A DNA stretch of 27,661 nucleotides from a virus. The stretch covers positions 1 through 27,661 of IMG/VR virus record IMGVR_UViG_3300025009_000330. One strand, given 5' to 3'. How positions within the stretch are numbered: the stretch's first letter is position 1; every line of letters begins with the position of its first letter. The position numbers and the translations under genes were made by a program. This document shows, piece after piece, positions 14,240 to 21,029 of the stretch. The notes under the pieces are model-generated. The model had not been told where the DNA came from. It made no database searches and worked only from the letters and a program-made list of their open reading frames with translations.

Positions 14240-14764
14240 TTACAGTTCCACATTACTTTTTAGCTTTTCATACTCTTCCAAGTATATTTTCTTGATTTCA
14301 TCCAATTCCAATTCCGGTTGTAAGCGAAGCATAATTCTCATCATTAATTCAGCATTCATTCCCTTCATGTGAGATTGTAATTCGAGCGCTTCCAAATTTT
14401 TTAGCAGTGCCGATGCTTTTTGAATTAATGTAAGTTTAACATCCGGTGCATACGTTCTGGTTTTCAAATCTTTAACAGCTTCATGCAAACTTGTTTGCAG
14501 CATTTCTATAAGAGAAATGTTTTCGCGATCGTTAGGTTGAGTTCCTTCGCTTTGCTCAGGATGCCTTTTCGTTCCTTTGTCGGAACGAACGGCACTTTTC
14601 ATTTTTACTTTGCCGTATATAACAGCATTAACCTGGTGAATTGAACAACCGATATAATCTGCAATTTCTTTTGGTTTATGATTGCCGCTATTGAACATCT
14701 CTTTAATTTCTTTGCGTGTACCGGGAGAAAGTTTAGGAGATTTTTTTCTTTTGAGATTTTTCAT
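14240..14764 (-). CDS. Terminase small subunit-like (HTH, Mu gp27 position)
   Basis: A 174-aa protein. N-terminal helix-turn-helix: TRKEIKEMFNSGNHKPKEIA, DYIGCSIHQVNAVIYGK (residues about 16-53). The C-terminal half is helical with a charged end, for oligomerisation and large-subunit contact. It sits directly upstream of the large terminase. Residues about 59-79 (RSDKGTKRHPEQSEGTQPND) are encoded by a palindromic interspersed repeat inserted in frame at 14541-14590. The start overlaps the upstream stop (ATGA). The gap 14103-14239 to the large subunit holds only the ribosome site and a direct repeat TGGTCATTTT. Confidence 0.68.
   Translation of the reverse strand: MKNLKRKKSPKLSPGTRKEIKEMFNSGNHKPKEIADYIGCSIHQVNAVIYGKVKMKSAVRSDKGTKRHPEQSEGTQPNDRENISLIEMLQTSLHEAVKDLKTRTYAPDVKLTLIQKASALLKNLEALELQSHMKGMNAELMMRIMLRLQPELELDEIKKIYLEEYEKLKSNVEL
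14541..14590 (-). repeat. In-frame interspersed repeat inside small terminase gene
   Basis: TTCGTTCC (14568-14575) and GGAACGAA (14582-14589) form an 8-bp hairpin, flanked by CTTCGCTTTGCTCAGGATGC, whose complement reads RHPEQSEG. That peptide is a well-known translation of repeats widespread in bacterial genomes. The frame of the host gene is kept. Confidence 0.7.
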
Positions 14765-15207
14765 TGTGCAAAGTCCATCATGTAGAATAAATTTAATTTT
14801 AGAATTGCTTGATCGGCTCTTTTAGCTATAACATCGAACGGTCTTTTCTTTACACTGATAATCACTAATTCATTTACTCCGCTAGTATTGCTTAACTGAT
14901 AATTACCCGGAACAAGACTTAATATTTTTTTTGCTATTGTGAAACACTCCGCAAGATTTTTGCCCGGCGTACCTTGTTGGGAAGAACAAATTATAATTGG
15001 TGTATCAATTGCAATATCAACGGGAGAACCGGCGCTGTTTTGTTCGTCGCTTTCTTCAGGCATTTCAAAACAATATGTGTAAGGCGGATTAAATTCTTTT
15101 CCGTTTGATTCCTCATTCATTTCTTGAGCGGTTGTTATTCCAATCTGTACAAGATTTGTAGTTTGAATGAGATTTATTTTCTCGATTACTTTATCCGGCG
15201 TTACCAT
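14761..15207 (-). CDS. Mu gp37-like neck/connector protein
   Basis: A 148-aa protein. The N-terminal helix (TPDKVIEKINLIQTTNLVQI), an acidic linker, then alternating strands, CFTIAKKILSLVPGNYQLS and a C-terminal ILKLNLFYMMDF give a layout like the DUF1834/gp37 family, in which 'I...L...' helices flank a beta sheet. It follows a gp36-like gene directly, as gp36-gp37 do in Mu. I infer a head-tail connector or tail terminator; the match is weak by eye and mainly positional. Confidence 0.45.
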   Translation of the reverse strand: MVTPDKVIEKINLIQTTNLVQIGITTAQEMNEESNGKEFNPPYTYCFEMPEESDEQNSAGSPVDIAIDTPIIICSSQQGTPGKNLAECFTIAKKILSLVPGNYQLSNTSGVNELVIISVKKRPFDVIAKRADQAILKLNLFYMMDFAQ

Positions 15208-15615
15208 TTATAAAATTCCCGTAATTCTTTTTGTTGATTCAAACATTGGTGTTAGTGCTGATGTTAAAACAATTGCGGCTCCGGTTGAATCGTAAAGAGT
15301 ATCTTCGCCGCTTTTTATTTTATCAAGATCACTCATTGCATCTTGGTACATATTTTTCCTTTTCTGATAATCCCATGATTCTTTAGTTACACCTTCTTTA
15401 CCGGCGATATACCAAAGACAGATTCTGCAAGCAATATTTTGTAGATAAACGTTTGCTGTTTCGGGAGTTGCGGGAGTATCAACGCCAAGTTTACTTTTTA
15501 TAATTCCATCAATTTGTTTAACGATGGATTCAATGTTTACAAAATCCTCTTGCTTAACCATGAAGGAATTTTCTTGATAAAAACTTTTTAGAACACCCGT
15601 GTCTATATAACTCAT
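15208..15615 (-). CDS. Mu gp36-like head-tail connector (DUF1320-type)
   Basis: A 135-aa mostly helical protein. NVYLQNIACRICLWYIAGKE, then WDYQKRKNMYQDAMSDLDKI and KSGEDTLYD follow the DUF1320/gp36 pattern: a helix with 'aiD-x-i-x-x-yl', then 'R-x-x-Y-x-x-Am-x-x-L-x-x-i-x-x-G'. These adaptors bind under the portal. It is the first gene of the leftward operon, with a TACCTTTG -7 box just upstream. In Mu the homologue follows the major head gene on the same strand; here it is divergent from it. Confidence 0.6.
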   Translation of the reverse strand: MSYIDTGVLKSFYQENSFMVKQEDFVNIESIVKQIDGIIKSKLGVDTPATPETANVYLQNIACRICLWYIAGKEGVTKESWDYQKRKNMYQDAMSDLDKIKSGEDTLYDSTGAAIVLTSALTPMFESTKRITGIL

Positions 15616-15637
15616 AACGTACCTAAAATATTTGTTC

Positions 15638-15645
15638 CAAAGGTA
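15638..15645 (-). promoter_or_regulatory. Leftward promoter -7 box for packaging operon
   Basis: On the minus strand TACCTTTG matches TAnnTTTG; a T-rich run lies at the -33 position. Transcription would begin near 15630, about 15 nt before the gp36-like ATG at 15615. The divergent region 15616-15757 contains no other gene; I see no convincing rightward box. Confidence 0.45.
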
Positions 15646-15757
15646 AATGATGGATTTATAAAAAAGTGTCTATTAGTACCAGTAGCCAACTACATACAAA
15701 TCAATGCTTTAGATTCGCTGGTGAAATTTGAAACGAAAAAAGAAAAGGAAGGAAGAA

Positions 15758-16150
15758 ATGAAAATCATAAAAGGTAATGAGTTGAAAACTGGTACTGATG
15801 AAAAACAGAAAGACGATCAACCCGCTTCGACTAACGTCGAGCGAGGCAAGGATCAAGATCAAGAAAAAGAAAAGAATGAAAATCAGAAAGCTGATGTGAA
15901 CGAAAAATTAAAAGACGATCAAGAGCATGAGCACGATCAAGATCACGAAAAAGAGAAAGATATGAACGGATACGAATTTGAATTTAAGTTTGTTGAAAGC
16001 GGCAAAGAAATTGAAAAGAAAATTTTGTTCGGTTCCGGCAATGAAGCCGATGCAATAAAGGAAGCGAGAAGTAAAGCTGATGAATATAGCGCCGGAAAGT
16101 TTGAAGTAGTATTCACCGGTAACTTTAAGAAAATCATTTCGGAGGAATAA
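15758..16150 (+). CDS. Highly charged late protein
   Basis: 130 aa from ATG 15758, chosen because AAGGAAGGAAGAA precedes it; a TTG reading from 15728 adds ten lysine-rich residues. Residues about 10-75 are a repetitive Asp/Gln/Glu/Lys linker with several DQ and HDQD units (low-complexity, tandem-like DNA). The last 55 residues form a compact domain, YEFEFKFVESGKEIEKKILF, with a strand-helix-strand pattern. Part of the linker is coded by a palindromic repeat (15821-15850). First gene of the late rightward operon, before the scaffold. Role unknown; a capsid accessory is possible. Confidence 0.6.
   Translation: MKIIKGNELKTGTDEKQKDDQPASTNVERGKDQDQEKEKNENQKADVNEKLKDDQEHEHDQDHEKEKDMNGYEFEFKFVESGKEIEKKILFGSGNEADAIKEARSKADEYSAGKFEVVFTGNFKKIISEE
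15821..15850 (+). repeat. Short palindromic interspersed repeat, copy B, in frame
   Basis: CGCT-t-CGAC (15823-15831) pairs with GTCG-AGCG (15836-15843) around loop TAAC, then GAGCGAGGCAAGG, identical to copy A at 9084-9096. The stem differs from copy A in both arms. It is translated as PASTNVERGK. Confidence 0.6.
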
Positions 16151-16154
16151 GATC

Positions 16155-16757
16155 GTGGACGTAAAGAAACTTGTAGCAGCAATAAAAGCATTCTTCGCAA
16201 CTAAAAATATTCAGCTCGGAGAAAATGATGCCGCATTGGAAGCAGAAGTTGAAAGATTGATGAAGGATAATTCTACGAGCGAATTTGATCTATCGAAATT
16301 AGATTTATCCAAGTTTGGAAATTCCGGTACGGAAAAAGTTTTACAAGCCGTGTTAGCTAATCAAACGAAGTTGGAAAATGCTGTTACCAGTATCGCAACA
16401 ATGGTAAAGCAAAGCGCCGATTCGGTTAAAGCTGAAAAAGATGCAATAGAGGCTAGCAAGAAAACGCAACACGAAACCGATGTTAAAAAAGCTGTTGATG
16501 GTTTAATCATAACTAAGAAAGCTTTCCCGGAAGCAATGAGAGAGCATCTTACAAAAGTTGCAACTGCCGATCTTGATTCATTCAACATTATTTATAAAGA
16601 CGCGAAAGCGGGAAAAGAATTTACACCGGAGAAACCGGGCGAGGAAGGAAATAAAAATGTTGCAGTTAAATCAACAAGCGGCAATTCAAAAGCATTAAAA
16701 GCAATTCAAGAGTTTCAAGCAAATTCGGCTTCTGTTGAATCAACGGAAACAAAATAA
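16155..16757 (+). CDS. Capsid scaffold protein (Mu gpI/Z C-terminal-like)
   Basis: A 200-aa protein with GTG start 16155, 5 bp after the upstream stop (GGAGG before it). It is helical and charged, with a central coiled coil (LANQTKLENAVTSIATMVKQ) and KKAVDGLIITKKAFPEAMRE followed by HLTKVATADLDSFN, like the C-terminal scaffold part of Mu gpI ('I-x-P-A-x-r-e-x-l-x-x-lA-x-x-D-x-x-x-F'). It lies immediately before the major capsid gene. Mu gpI has an N-terminal serine protease that is absent here, and no other maturation protease is visible in the window. Confidence 0.65.
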   Translation: MDVKKLVAAIKAFFATKNIQLGENDAALEAEVERLMKDNSTSEFDLSKLDLSKFGNSGTEKVLQAVLANQTKLENAVTSIATMVKQSADSVKAEKDAIEASKKTQHETDVKKAVDGLIITKKAFPEAMREHLTKVATADLDSFNIIYKDAKAGKEFTPEKPGEEGNKNVAVKSTSGNSKALKAIQEFQANSASVESTETK

Positions 16758-16784
16758 TTTTTCAATAAATATTAGGATATAGAA

Positions 16785-17738
16785 ATGAACATTGCACAAA
16801 TTGGAAATCTCGGCCCGCGCGCTCAGGCATTGTTAAGTTTAATCTTAGCGCAATTACAAATTTTCCGCGTTGCTGAATTCAGATTGGACGCATCAACACA
16901 TTTACATGCAGTTGATAAACATAGTGCAACCGGTACTGCTGCAAGAGCTGAGGGAGCCGATACAGTTCAGACAGATAAACAAGCTCCATCAACCGAAGCA
17001 AAGAGTTTGAATCTATATACACGAGATGCAACAATTGATAAAGTTAGAACTCAGGATAAACTTTTAGGGATTGGCACTGAATTCCAAAAGTTGTTTGCAG
17101 ATCAAAGAATGGATTCAAATGTTATTGCTCTAGCTGAGGAAGTCCAGAATCACATGTTCACTGGCACATTGACAAACAATCAAATGCTTGGGCTTCTTGA
17201 ATTAATTAAAGATGCTGATGTAGCCGGACAAACGGCGCGTGGTGGTTTTACTCAAACTGAATTAGCAGCAATGAAAAGTAGAGCTGAACTAAAGCTGGAT
17301 ACGACCGAAAACCAATATGCTTTTGTTGAATTAATTGAAAAGGAATTGGCGAATGTTCCGGGTGCTAATGCAATTTTAGTAAATGCGAATGTTGGTGCAA
17401 GATTATCAACCATTGCTCGAAAAGTTTCCGCGCTAGGAATGACGATGGATCAATTTGGGTTCCCTTTGCAAACATTCAACGAAGTTCCAATTGTAAAAGT
17501 CCCAACCACTGCAATATCTCAGACGATGAGCGACGGAGTAAACGCGGACTGCACTGCTATTGCAATTGTAAGGTTTGCAGAAAGACAAGGAATGTGTTAC
17601 TCGACAAACTCGGGTTTCTTGTATCAAGATTTTGGAGAGATTGCCGGAAGCAGCCATAAGGCAGAGGCCAATTTGTTTTTATCAACAACGGTTGAGAAAC
17701 AAAACGCAGTAAAAATTATTTACAGAATTAGATTATAA
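16785..17738 (+). CDS. Major capsid protein (HK97 fold)
   Basis: A 317-aa protein with AGGATATAGAA before its ATG, right after the scaffold gene. Typical of HK97-fold capsid proteins are the N-terminal helical segment and E-loop region (residues about 60-110), the mid P-domain helix (ELAAMKSRAELKLDTTENQY) and the C-terminal signature NANVGARLSTIARK... GFPLQTFNEVPIVKVP...IVRFAERQGMCYST. The segment 'G-x-P-l-x-t-f-x-g-v-P-i-v' is common to these capsids. Alanine and threonine are enriched compared with neighbours. The DNA for TELAAMK is part of the recurring 20-mer. Confidence 0.82.
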   Translation: MNIAQIGNLGPRAQALLSLILAQLQIFRVAEFRLDASTHLHAVDKHSATGTAARAEGADTVQTDKQAPSTEAKSLNLYTRDATIDKVRTQDKLLGIGTEFQKLFADQRMDSNVIALAEEVQNHMFTGTLTNNQMLGLLELIKDADVAGQTARGGFTQTELAAMKSRAELKLDTTENQYAFVELIEKELANVPGANAILVNANVGARLSTIARKVSALGMTMDQFGFPLQTFNEVPIVKVPTTAISQTMSDGVNADCTAIAIVRFAERQGMCYSTNSGFLYQDFGEIAGSSHKAEANLFLSTTVEKQNAVKIIYRIRL

Positions 17739-17840
17739 TCCCGATTGATGGTCTGGTGCGGGAACCATATTCCTCCCGTGCTAGGCCGTCGTAATTTTTA
17801 TTCAAAATTATTTTTTTGTTCAAACATATTTGAGGTGTTA

Positions 17841-18311
17841 ATGAAACTAAAATTTTTGATTCCGTTACTGCTTATTCTTTTTGCGTTCTCGATAGAGGCG
17901 CAAGTAAGTGTAACAACAACTTACAATCACGACGTGTACAATCAATACAGTTTTTCCGATGCACTTTCCGGTACTGCAAATGATACAACGGCGGGATTTG
18001 CTCCATACACAAAAGGAGCGGTTGAAAATATTTTTTCACTTTATTCCTACACAGATCAAGCTAATGATTCTGTCTACATAAAGATATATAGAGAGATTCA
18101 AGCGATTGACGGAAAGTGGACAAATACAACTTTGGTAGGTATTGATTCGCTCGGAGGTGCGAAGGTTTGGAGCGACACCTTAGCGCATAATTTTTTGAAA
18201 GTAAGATATGTACTTGACGGCTCCAACAGCACCGCAAAGAAAAATGGTTTAGGAACAACTTACAGCGTAAACGTTCTTAACGCGAGAACGAAGAAAATAA
18301 AATTAGAATAA
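17841..18311 (+). CDS. Secreted protein of unknown function in the structural block
   Basis: 156 aa from ATG 17841, supported by GAGGTG; a longer reading from 17745 would mask the signal peptide. The N-terminus is a clear Sec signal: MKLK, hydrophobic FLIPLLLILFAFSI, then EAQ as cleavage site. The mature part is beta-rich and threonine/serine/tyrosine-rich (ATTYNHDVYN-like repeats of polar strands) and ends in a basic segment. Only one of its neighbours on the left is structural; those on the right are lysis genes. It could be exported to alter the cell surface, or be a moron. It is followed by a terminator, so it closes the capsid transcript. Confidence 0.65.
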   Translation: MKLKFLIPLLLILFAFSIEAQVSVTTTYNHDVYNQYSFSDALSGTANDTTAGFAPYTKGAVENIFSLYSYTDQANDSVYIKIYREIQAIDGKWTNTTLVGIDSLGGAKVWSDTLAHNFLKVRYVLDGSNSTAKKNGLGTTYSVNVLNARTKKIKLE

Positions 18312-18333
18312 GTTTTTTACTCCTTGACGAAAG

Positions 18334-18377
18334 CCGGTTGCATTAACACCCGGTAAGCTAATGCAACCGGTGATTTT
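18334..18377 (+). terminator. Terminator-like hairpin between capsid and lysis genes
   Basis: CCGGTTGCATTA (18334-18345) pairs perfectly with TAATGCAACCGG (18359-18370), 13-nt loop, followed by TGATTTTA. The T run is interrupted, so it may attenuate rather than stop transcription. Confidence 0.6.
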
Positions 18378-18392
18378 ATAAACCAAAAAAGA

Positions 18393-18647
18393 ATGATGAT
18401 GAAAACAAAAGATATTTACATGTACGTTTTAGGAATTATAGTAGTGCTTGCGGTGCTTACAATTGTTGCGGCGCTGATATTTGTACCTATACCGTCTATG
18501 AATAAAGACATTTTGAATATTGTGCTCGGTGCATTGCTTGCTCAGTTTGCAAACATCATTCAATATTTCTTCGGTTCATCTCAAGGCAGTAAAGACAAAG
18601 GCGATTTAATTAATCAAATGAAAAGTACAAACGCGGGTGCGCAATGA
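18393..18647 (+). CDS. Holin-like two-span membrane protein
   Basis: 84 aa, with three consecutive ATG codons at the start (18393, 18396, 18399). Two hydrophobic segments (residues about 9-31, LGIIVVLAVLTIVAALIFV, and about 40-61) are joined by a short loop, then a polar tail with FFGSSQGSKDKGDLI. That 'FFGSS-x-GS-x-x-K' ending is common in small two-span proteins of Bacteroidota phage lysis regions. It heads the lysis cluster, 4 bp overlap with the next gene. A holin is likely; an alternative is a phage membrane accessory. Confidence 0.6.
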   Translation: MMMKTKDIYMYVLGIIVVLAVLTIVAALIFVPIPSMNKDILNIVLGALLAQFANIIQYFFGSSQGSKDKGDLINQMKSTNAGAQ

Positions 18648-19135
18648 AAGAATTTATTACAAGCTACCTAAAAAAGTTTGAGAGTGATACTCTCCATTAT
18701 ATCAAAGCGAATATTATTGCTCTTGTAATAATTCTTAGCGCTGTTGTTGCCTTAACAGTTTGGATATTGCCAAACGAAAAACAAGTTGATGAAACCGAAT
18801 ATTCTGTTAACTCCGAGATTGCAAAGAATACGGATTTGCATACGATGGAATATGTTGACGCGAAGCTTGGTTTGAAGCAAGATAAAAAGTTAGCGGAAGT
18901 AAAAGCTGTTAAGAAGCAGAATTTATTTTTTCACTTTGTAGCTTTCATTCCAATTCTTGGTATAGCGGTGGTATTCTTGGCAATGTTAATGCAAGCAATT
19001 TATACAAAAATTCAGTTTACAAAAAACTTATTAGCCGGTATGCGGATATTAAGCGCAACGCTCTATTGCTCCACCTTAATTGTAATTGTTGTTTTTGCTC
19101 TATGGTACATTAAAACCTACTTCCTAATTGCATGA
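18644..19135 (+). CDS. Three-span membrane protein of the lysis cluster
   Basis: A 163-aa protein with hydrophobic segments at about 24-42 (IIALVIILSAVVALTVWIL), 94-115 and 136-160, and a charged loop between the first two (residues 43-90). It overlaps both its neighbours by 4 bp (ATGA), so it is translated with the holin-like and endolysin genes. It could be a second holin, an antiholin or a regulator of lysis timing. No family is recognised. Confidence 0.55.
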   Translation: MKEFITSYLKKFESDTLHYIKANIIALVIILSAVVALTVWILPNEKQVDETEYSVNSEIAKNTDLHTMEYVDAKLGLKQDKKLAEVKAVKKQNLFFHFVAFIPILGIAVVFLAMLMQAIYTKIQFTKNLLAGMRILSATLYCSTLIVIVVFALWYIKTYFLIA

Positions 19136-19662
19136 AAAATATTTTAACAAAAATATTACTGCTTATTCTTTTTACTGCAAGCATTACAGCACAGGCAGAA
19201 ACAACAGAAGTTGGCGTCTCTTTAATAAAATATTTTGAGGGATTGCGGACTAAAACATATAGATGCAGTGCCGGAGTTCTTACAATTGGAATTGGACATA
19301 CCGGAAGCGATGTATTTGTAAACCAAATAATTACAAAAGCGGAAGCGGTTTTATTACTGAAAAATGATTTAAGAAGATTTGAAAATTATGTTGATAAAGT
19401 AGCTGTTAGAAATATTAAATGGCATGAGTTCGACGCGCTTGTATGTTTTAGTTTTAATCTCGGTTATAGAATTGACGCTGTTATGAAAGAAGCAATTAAC
19501 AGAAGTAACACGAAGTTGGTTTTAGTAAAAATGTTGCGTTACAACAAAGCAAAAGTAAACGGCAGTTATATTGTTCTAAACGGATTGATGAAACGAAGAA
19601 AAGCGGAAGCAGCGCTCTATCAAAATAAATTATCAAGCTCTTTGAAGCTTGCAATGATGTGA
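19132..19662 (+). CDS. Endolysin, T4-lysozyme type (GH24), with signal sequence
   Basis: A 176-aa muramidase that cleaves the peptidoglycan glycan strand. The catalytic triad is E36-x8-C45-x5-T51 in KYFEGLRTKTYRCSAGVLTI, with GIGHTG after it. The Cys at the second position occurs in the P1 Lyz type; others have Asp. The N-terminus (MKNILTKILLLILFTASITAQA) is a Sec signal with a likely cut after AQA, so it should reach the periplasm without needing a large holin hole, as signal-sequence or SAR endolysins do. Family features WHEFDALVCFSFNLGY and LNGLMKRRKAEAALY are present. Confidence 0.9.
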   Translation: MKNILTKILLLILFTASITAQAETTEVGVSLIKYFEGLRTKTYRCSAGVLTIGIGHTGSDVFVNQIITKAEAVLLLKNDLRRFENYVDKVAVRNIKWHEFDALVCFSFNLGYRIDAVMKEAINRSNTKLVLVKMLRYNKAKVNGSYIVLNGLMKRRKAEAALYQNKLSSSLKLAMM

Positions 19663-19665
19663 GAA

Positions 19666-20127
19666 ATGGAAAAAGCTAAAGCTGTTGATATTGTACTTGT
19701 GTTTGCTATTCTGATAATGATCGGAGTTGCTATTGAAATGATCTCAAATTGTTCGGGAAGGAAAAGTGTTGTTGAAACAGTTATTGTAAAAGATACTGTT
19801 ACAAGAGTTGATACTATCCGCGTTCCTAAAACTATTTACGTTACAAAGTTGCAAGCAAAACTTGATACAATATTCGTTAATAATAATCCGGTTCAAGTTG
19901 CTAAAGCCGATACAACTTTACAGAAAGATTCAAGCAAAATAGATATTAGTTATTTCTTTCCGCCGTTAAATTATTTTGAAGCAAAGTTTGACATAAAAGA
20001 AAAAATAATTGAAACGTTAAAAACAATTACGGAAACAATAACTGTTACTGTAGAAAAGCCGGTATATCAACAATGGACTTTCTGGAGTACGATAGCGGCT
20101 GTTCTTTTATTATTTGTAGTGAAATAA
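19666..20127 (+). CDS. Spanin-like membrane-anchored protein (candidate)
   Basis: A 153-aa protein with a membrane segment near each end (residues about 8-26, IVLVFAILIMIGVAIEM, and about 137-152, STIAAVLLLFVVK) and a long polar, threonine/valine-rich middle (VETVIVKDTVTRVDTIRVPK). C29 follows the first segment closely. Directly after the endolysin, it is where Rz-type spanins lie, but the C-terminal anchor and beta-rich middle differ from the coiled-coil Rz. A unimolecular spanin or a lysis accessory is inferred from position. Confidence 0.45.
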   Translation: MEKAKAVDIVLVFAILIMIGVAIEMISNCSGRKSVVETVIVKDTVTRVDTIRVPKTIYVTKLQAKLDTIFVNNNPVQVAKADTTLQKDSSKIDISYFFPPLNYFEAKFDIKEKIIETLKTITETITVTVEKPVYQQWTFWSTIAAVLLLFVVK

Positions 20128-20152
20128 AAAACATTAACGAAAGAAAAAGGAA

Positions 20153-20338
20153 ATGAAAACATTGCATAACAATTTTGAAATTCTCAGTGTGAATGGTTTC
20201 TCTGTTGTGTCTGTAATACTTGCATGGTTTACACAATACACCGGCTTACTAACTGTACTTGTTTTGATTTCCAGTTTGGTTTATAACTGTATAAATATTT
20301 ATCGAACATTGAAAAAGAAAAAGAGTGGTGAAAAATGA
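20153..20338 (+). CDS. Small two-span membrane protein
   Basis: A 61-aa protein with hydrophobic stretches at about 15-30 (GFSVVSVILAWFTQY) and 32-50 (LLTVLVLISSLVYNCI), then a basic tail (RTLKKKKSGEK). AAGGAA precedes the ATG. Such size and charge pattern suit a class II holin. It ends the lysis cluster and overlaps the next gene by 4 bp. With the two membrane proteins before the endolysin, the cluster would have several holin candidates. Confidence 0.55.
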   Translation: MKTLHNNFEILSVNGFSVVSVILAWFTQYTGLLTVLVLISSLVYNCINIYRTLKKKKSGEK

Positions 20339-20622
20339 GTGAAGTTGTTGCCGGACAAATTTGGAAATTGAAAGAACCGCTTTGGGCTAAAACATTTGGA
20401 CAAGGTGAGCCGCCTACTGCAATGAAAATGCAGTTTGGTGAAAGAGTAATTGAATTAGAATTTGGAAAAGAATTTAAAGCAAGCGGAAGCTGCGACTATA
20501 ATAATGATCCGCCAATATGTTCGCTTAACCAAACTCCGCCGTTATTGAGAACTGAGTTCATTGAAAAAAACATTGAACAATTTGAATTAATTGAAGATGT
20601 AATTACAGAAGAAAAATTATAA
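20335..20622 (+). CDS. Hypothetical late protein
   Basis: A 95-aa protein beginning MSEVVAGQIWKLKEPLWAKT, with a beta-rich first half and an acidic C-terminus (EQFELIEDVITEEKL). It lies between the lysis genes and the first tail gene, overlapping the former by 4 bp. The start resembles short SH3-like 'G-x-i-W-x-l' proteins common in phages. No function assigned. Confidence 0.55.
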   Translation: MSEVVAGQIWKLKEPLWAKTFGQGEPPTAMKMQFGERVIELEFGKEFKASGSCDYNNDPPICSLNQTPPLLRTEFIEKNIEQFELIEDVITEEKL

Positions 20623-20642
20623 TAAAAAATTAGAGGTAGCCA

Positions 20643-21029
20643 ATGGCAAACAGTAAATATTCCGGTATTAAAAAAATTGAATACGCAGCAACGGGAACTG
20701 CTTTTGCAAGTCCGGTTGAAATTACACCAATCCTTGAAGACAGCGACGGGCATACACCCGAAAGTCAGAAAGAAGGATTGAGTGACGGAAGAAAAGTTTA
20801 CGCCGGAACAAATAACAAGTTCACGGTAAAATGTTTAGACCTTTCAAAATTTGCCGCGCTTGAAACATTGATGAAAGCGGATAGCGGAATTGATATTCGT
20901 GTTACGGATATGGAATCAAATCTCAATACAGTTGTTGTTGGTGCAATTCCAATTGTTTCGAAACCGGCAAATGCAGCTGCGCTTAAGAGAAATTATTTTA
21001 CGCTAGAATGTGAGATTGCAGTAGTATAA
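20643..21029 (+). CDS. Tail-tube-like protein (candidate major tail protein)
   Basis: A 128-aa protein preceded by GAGGT. It begins NSKYSGIKKIEYAATGTAFA, continues through ITPILEDSDG...KEGLSDGRKVYAGTNNKFTV, and ends in NYFTLECEIAVV. Its order of features (KI-x-Y...ATGT...G-x-x-Y-x-G...L...M...) matches the N-terminal half of the next gene, so both seem built on the same fold. Position before chaperones and tape measure suggests a tail tube protein. Function is inferred from position. Confidence 0.55.
   Translation: MANSKYSGIKKIEYAATGTAFASPVEITPILEDSDGHTPESQKEGLSDGRKVYAGTNNKFTVKCLDLSKFAALETLMKADSGIDIRVTDMESNLNTVVVGAIPIVSKPANAAALKRNYFTLECEIAVV

Noticed and set aside
17745-17840. N-terminal extension of the secreted protein
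   Set aside because: It would bury the signal peptide; GAGGTG supports ATG 17841.
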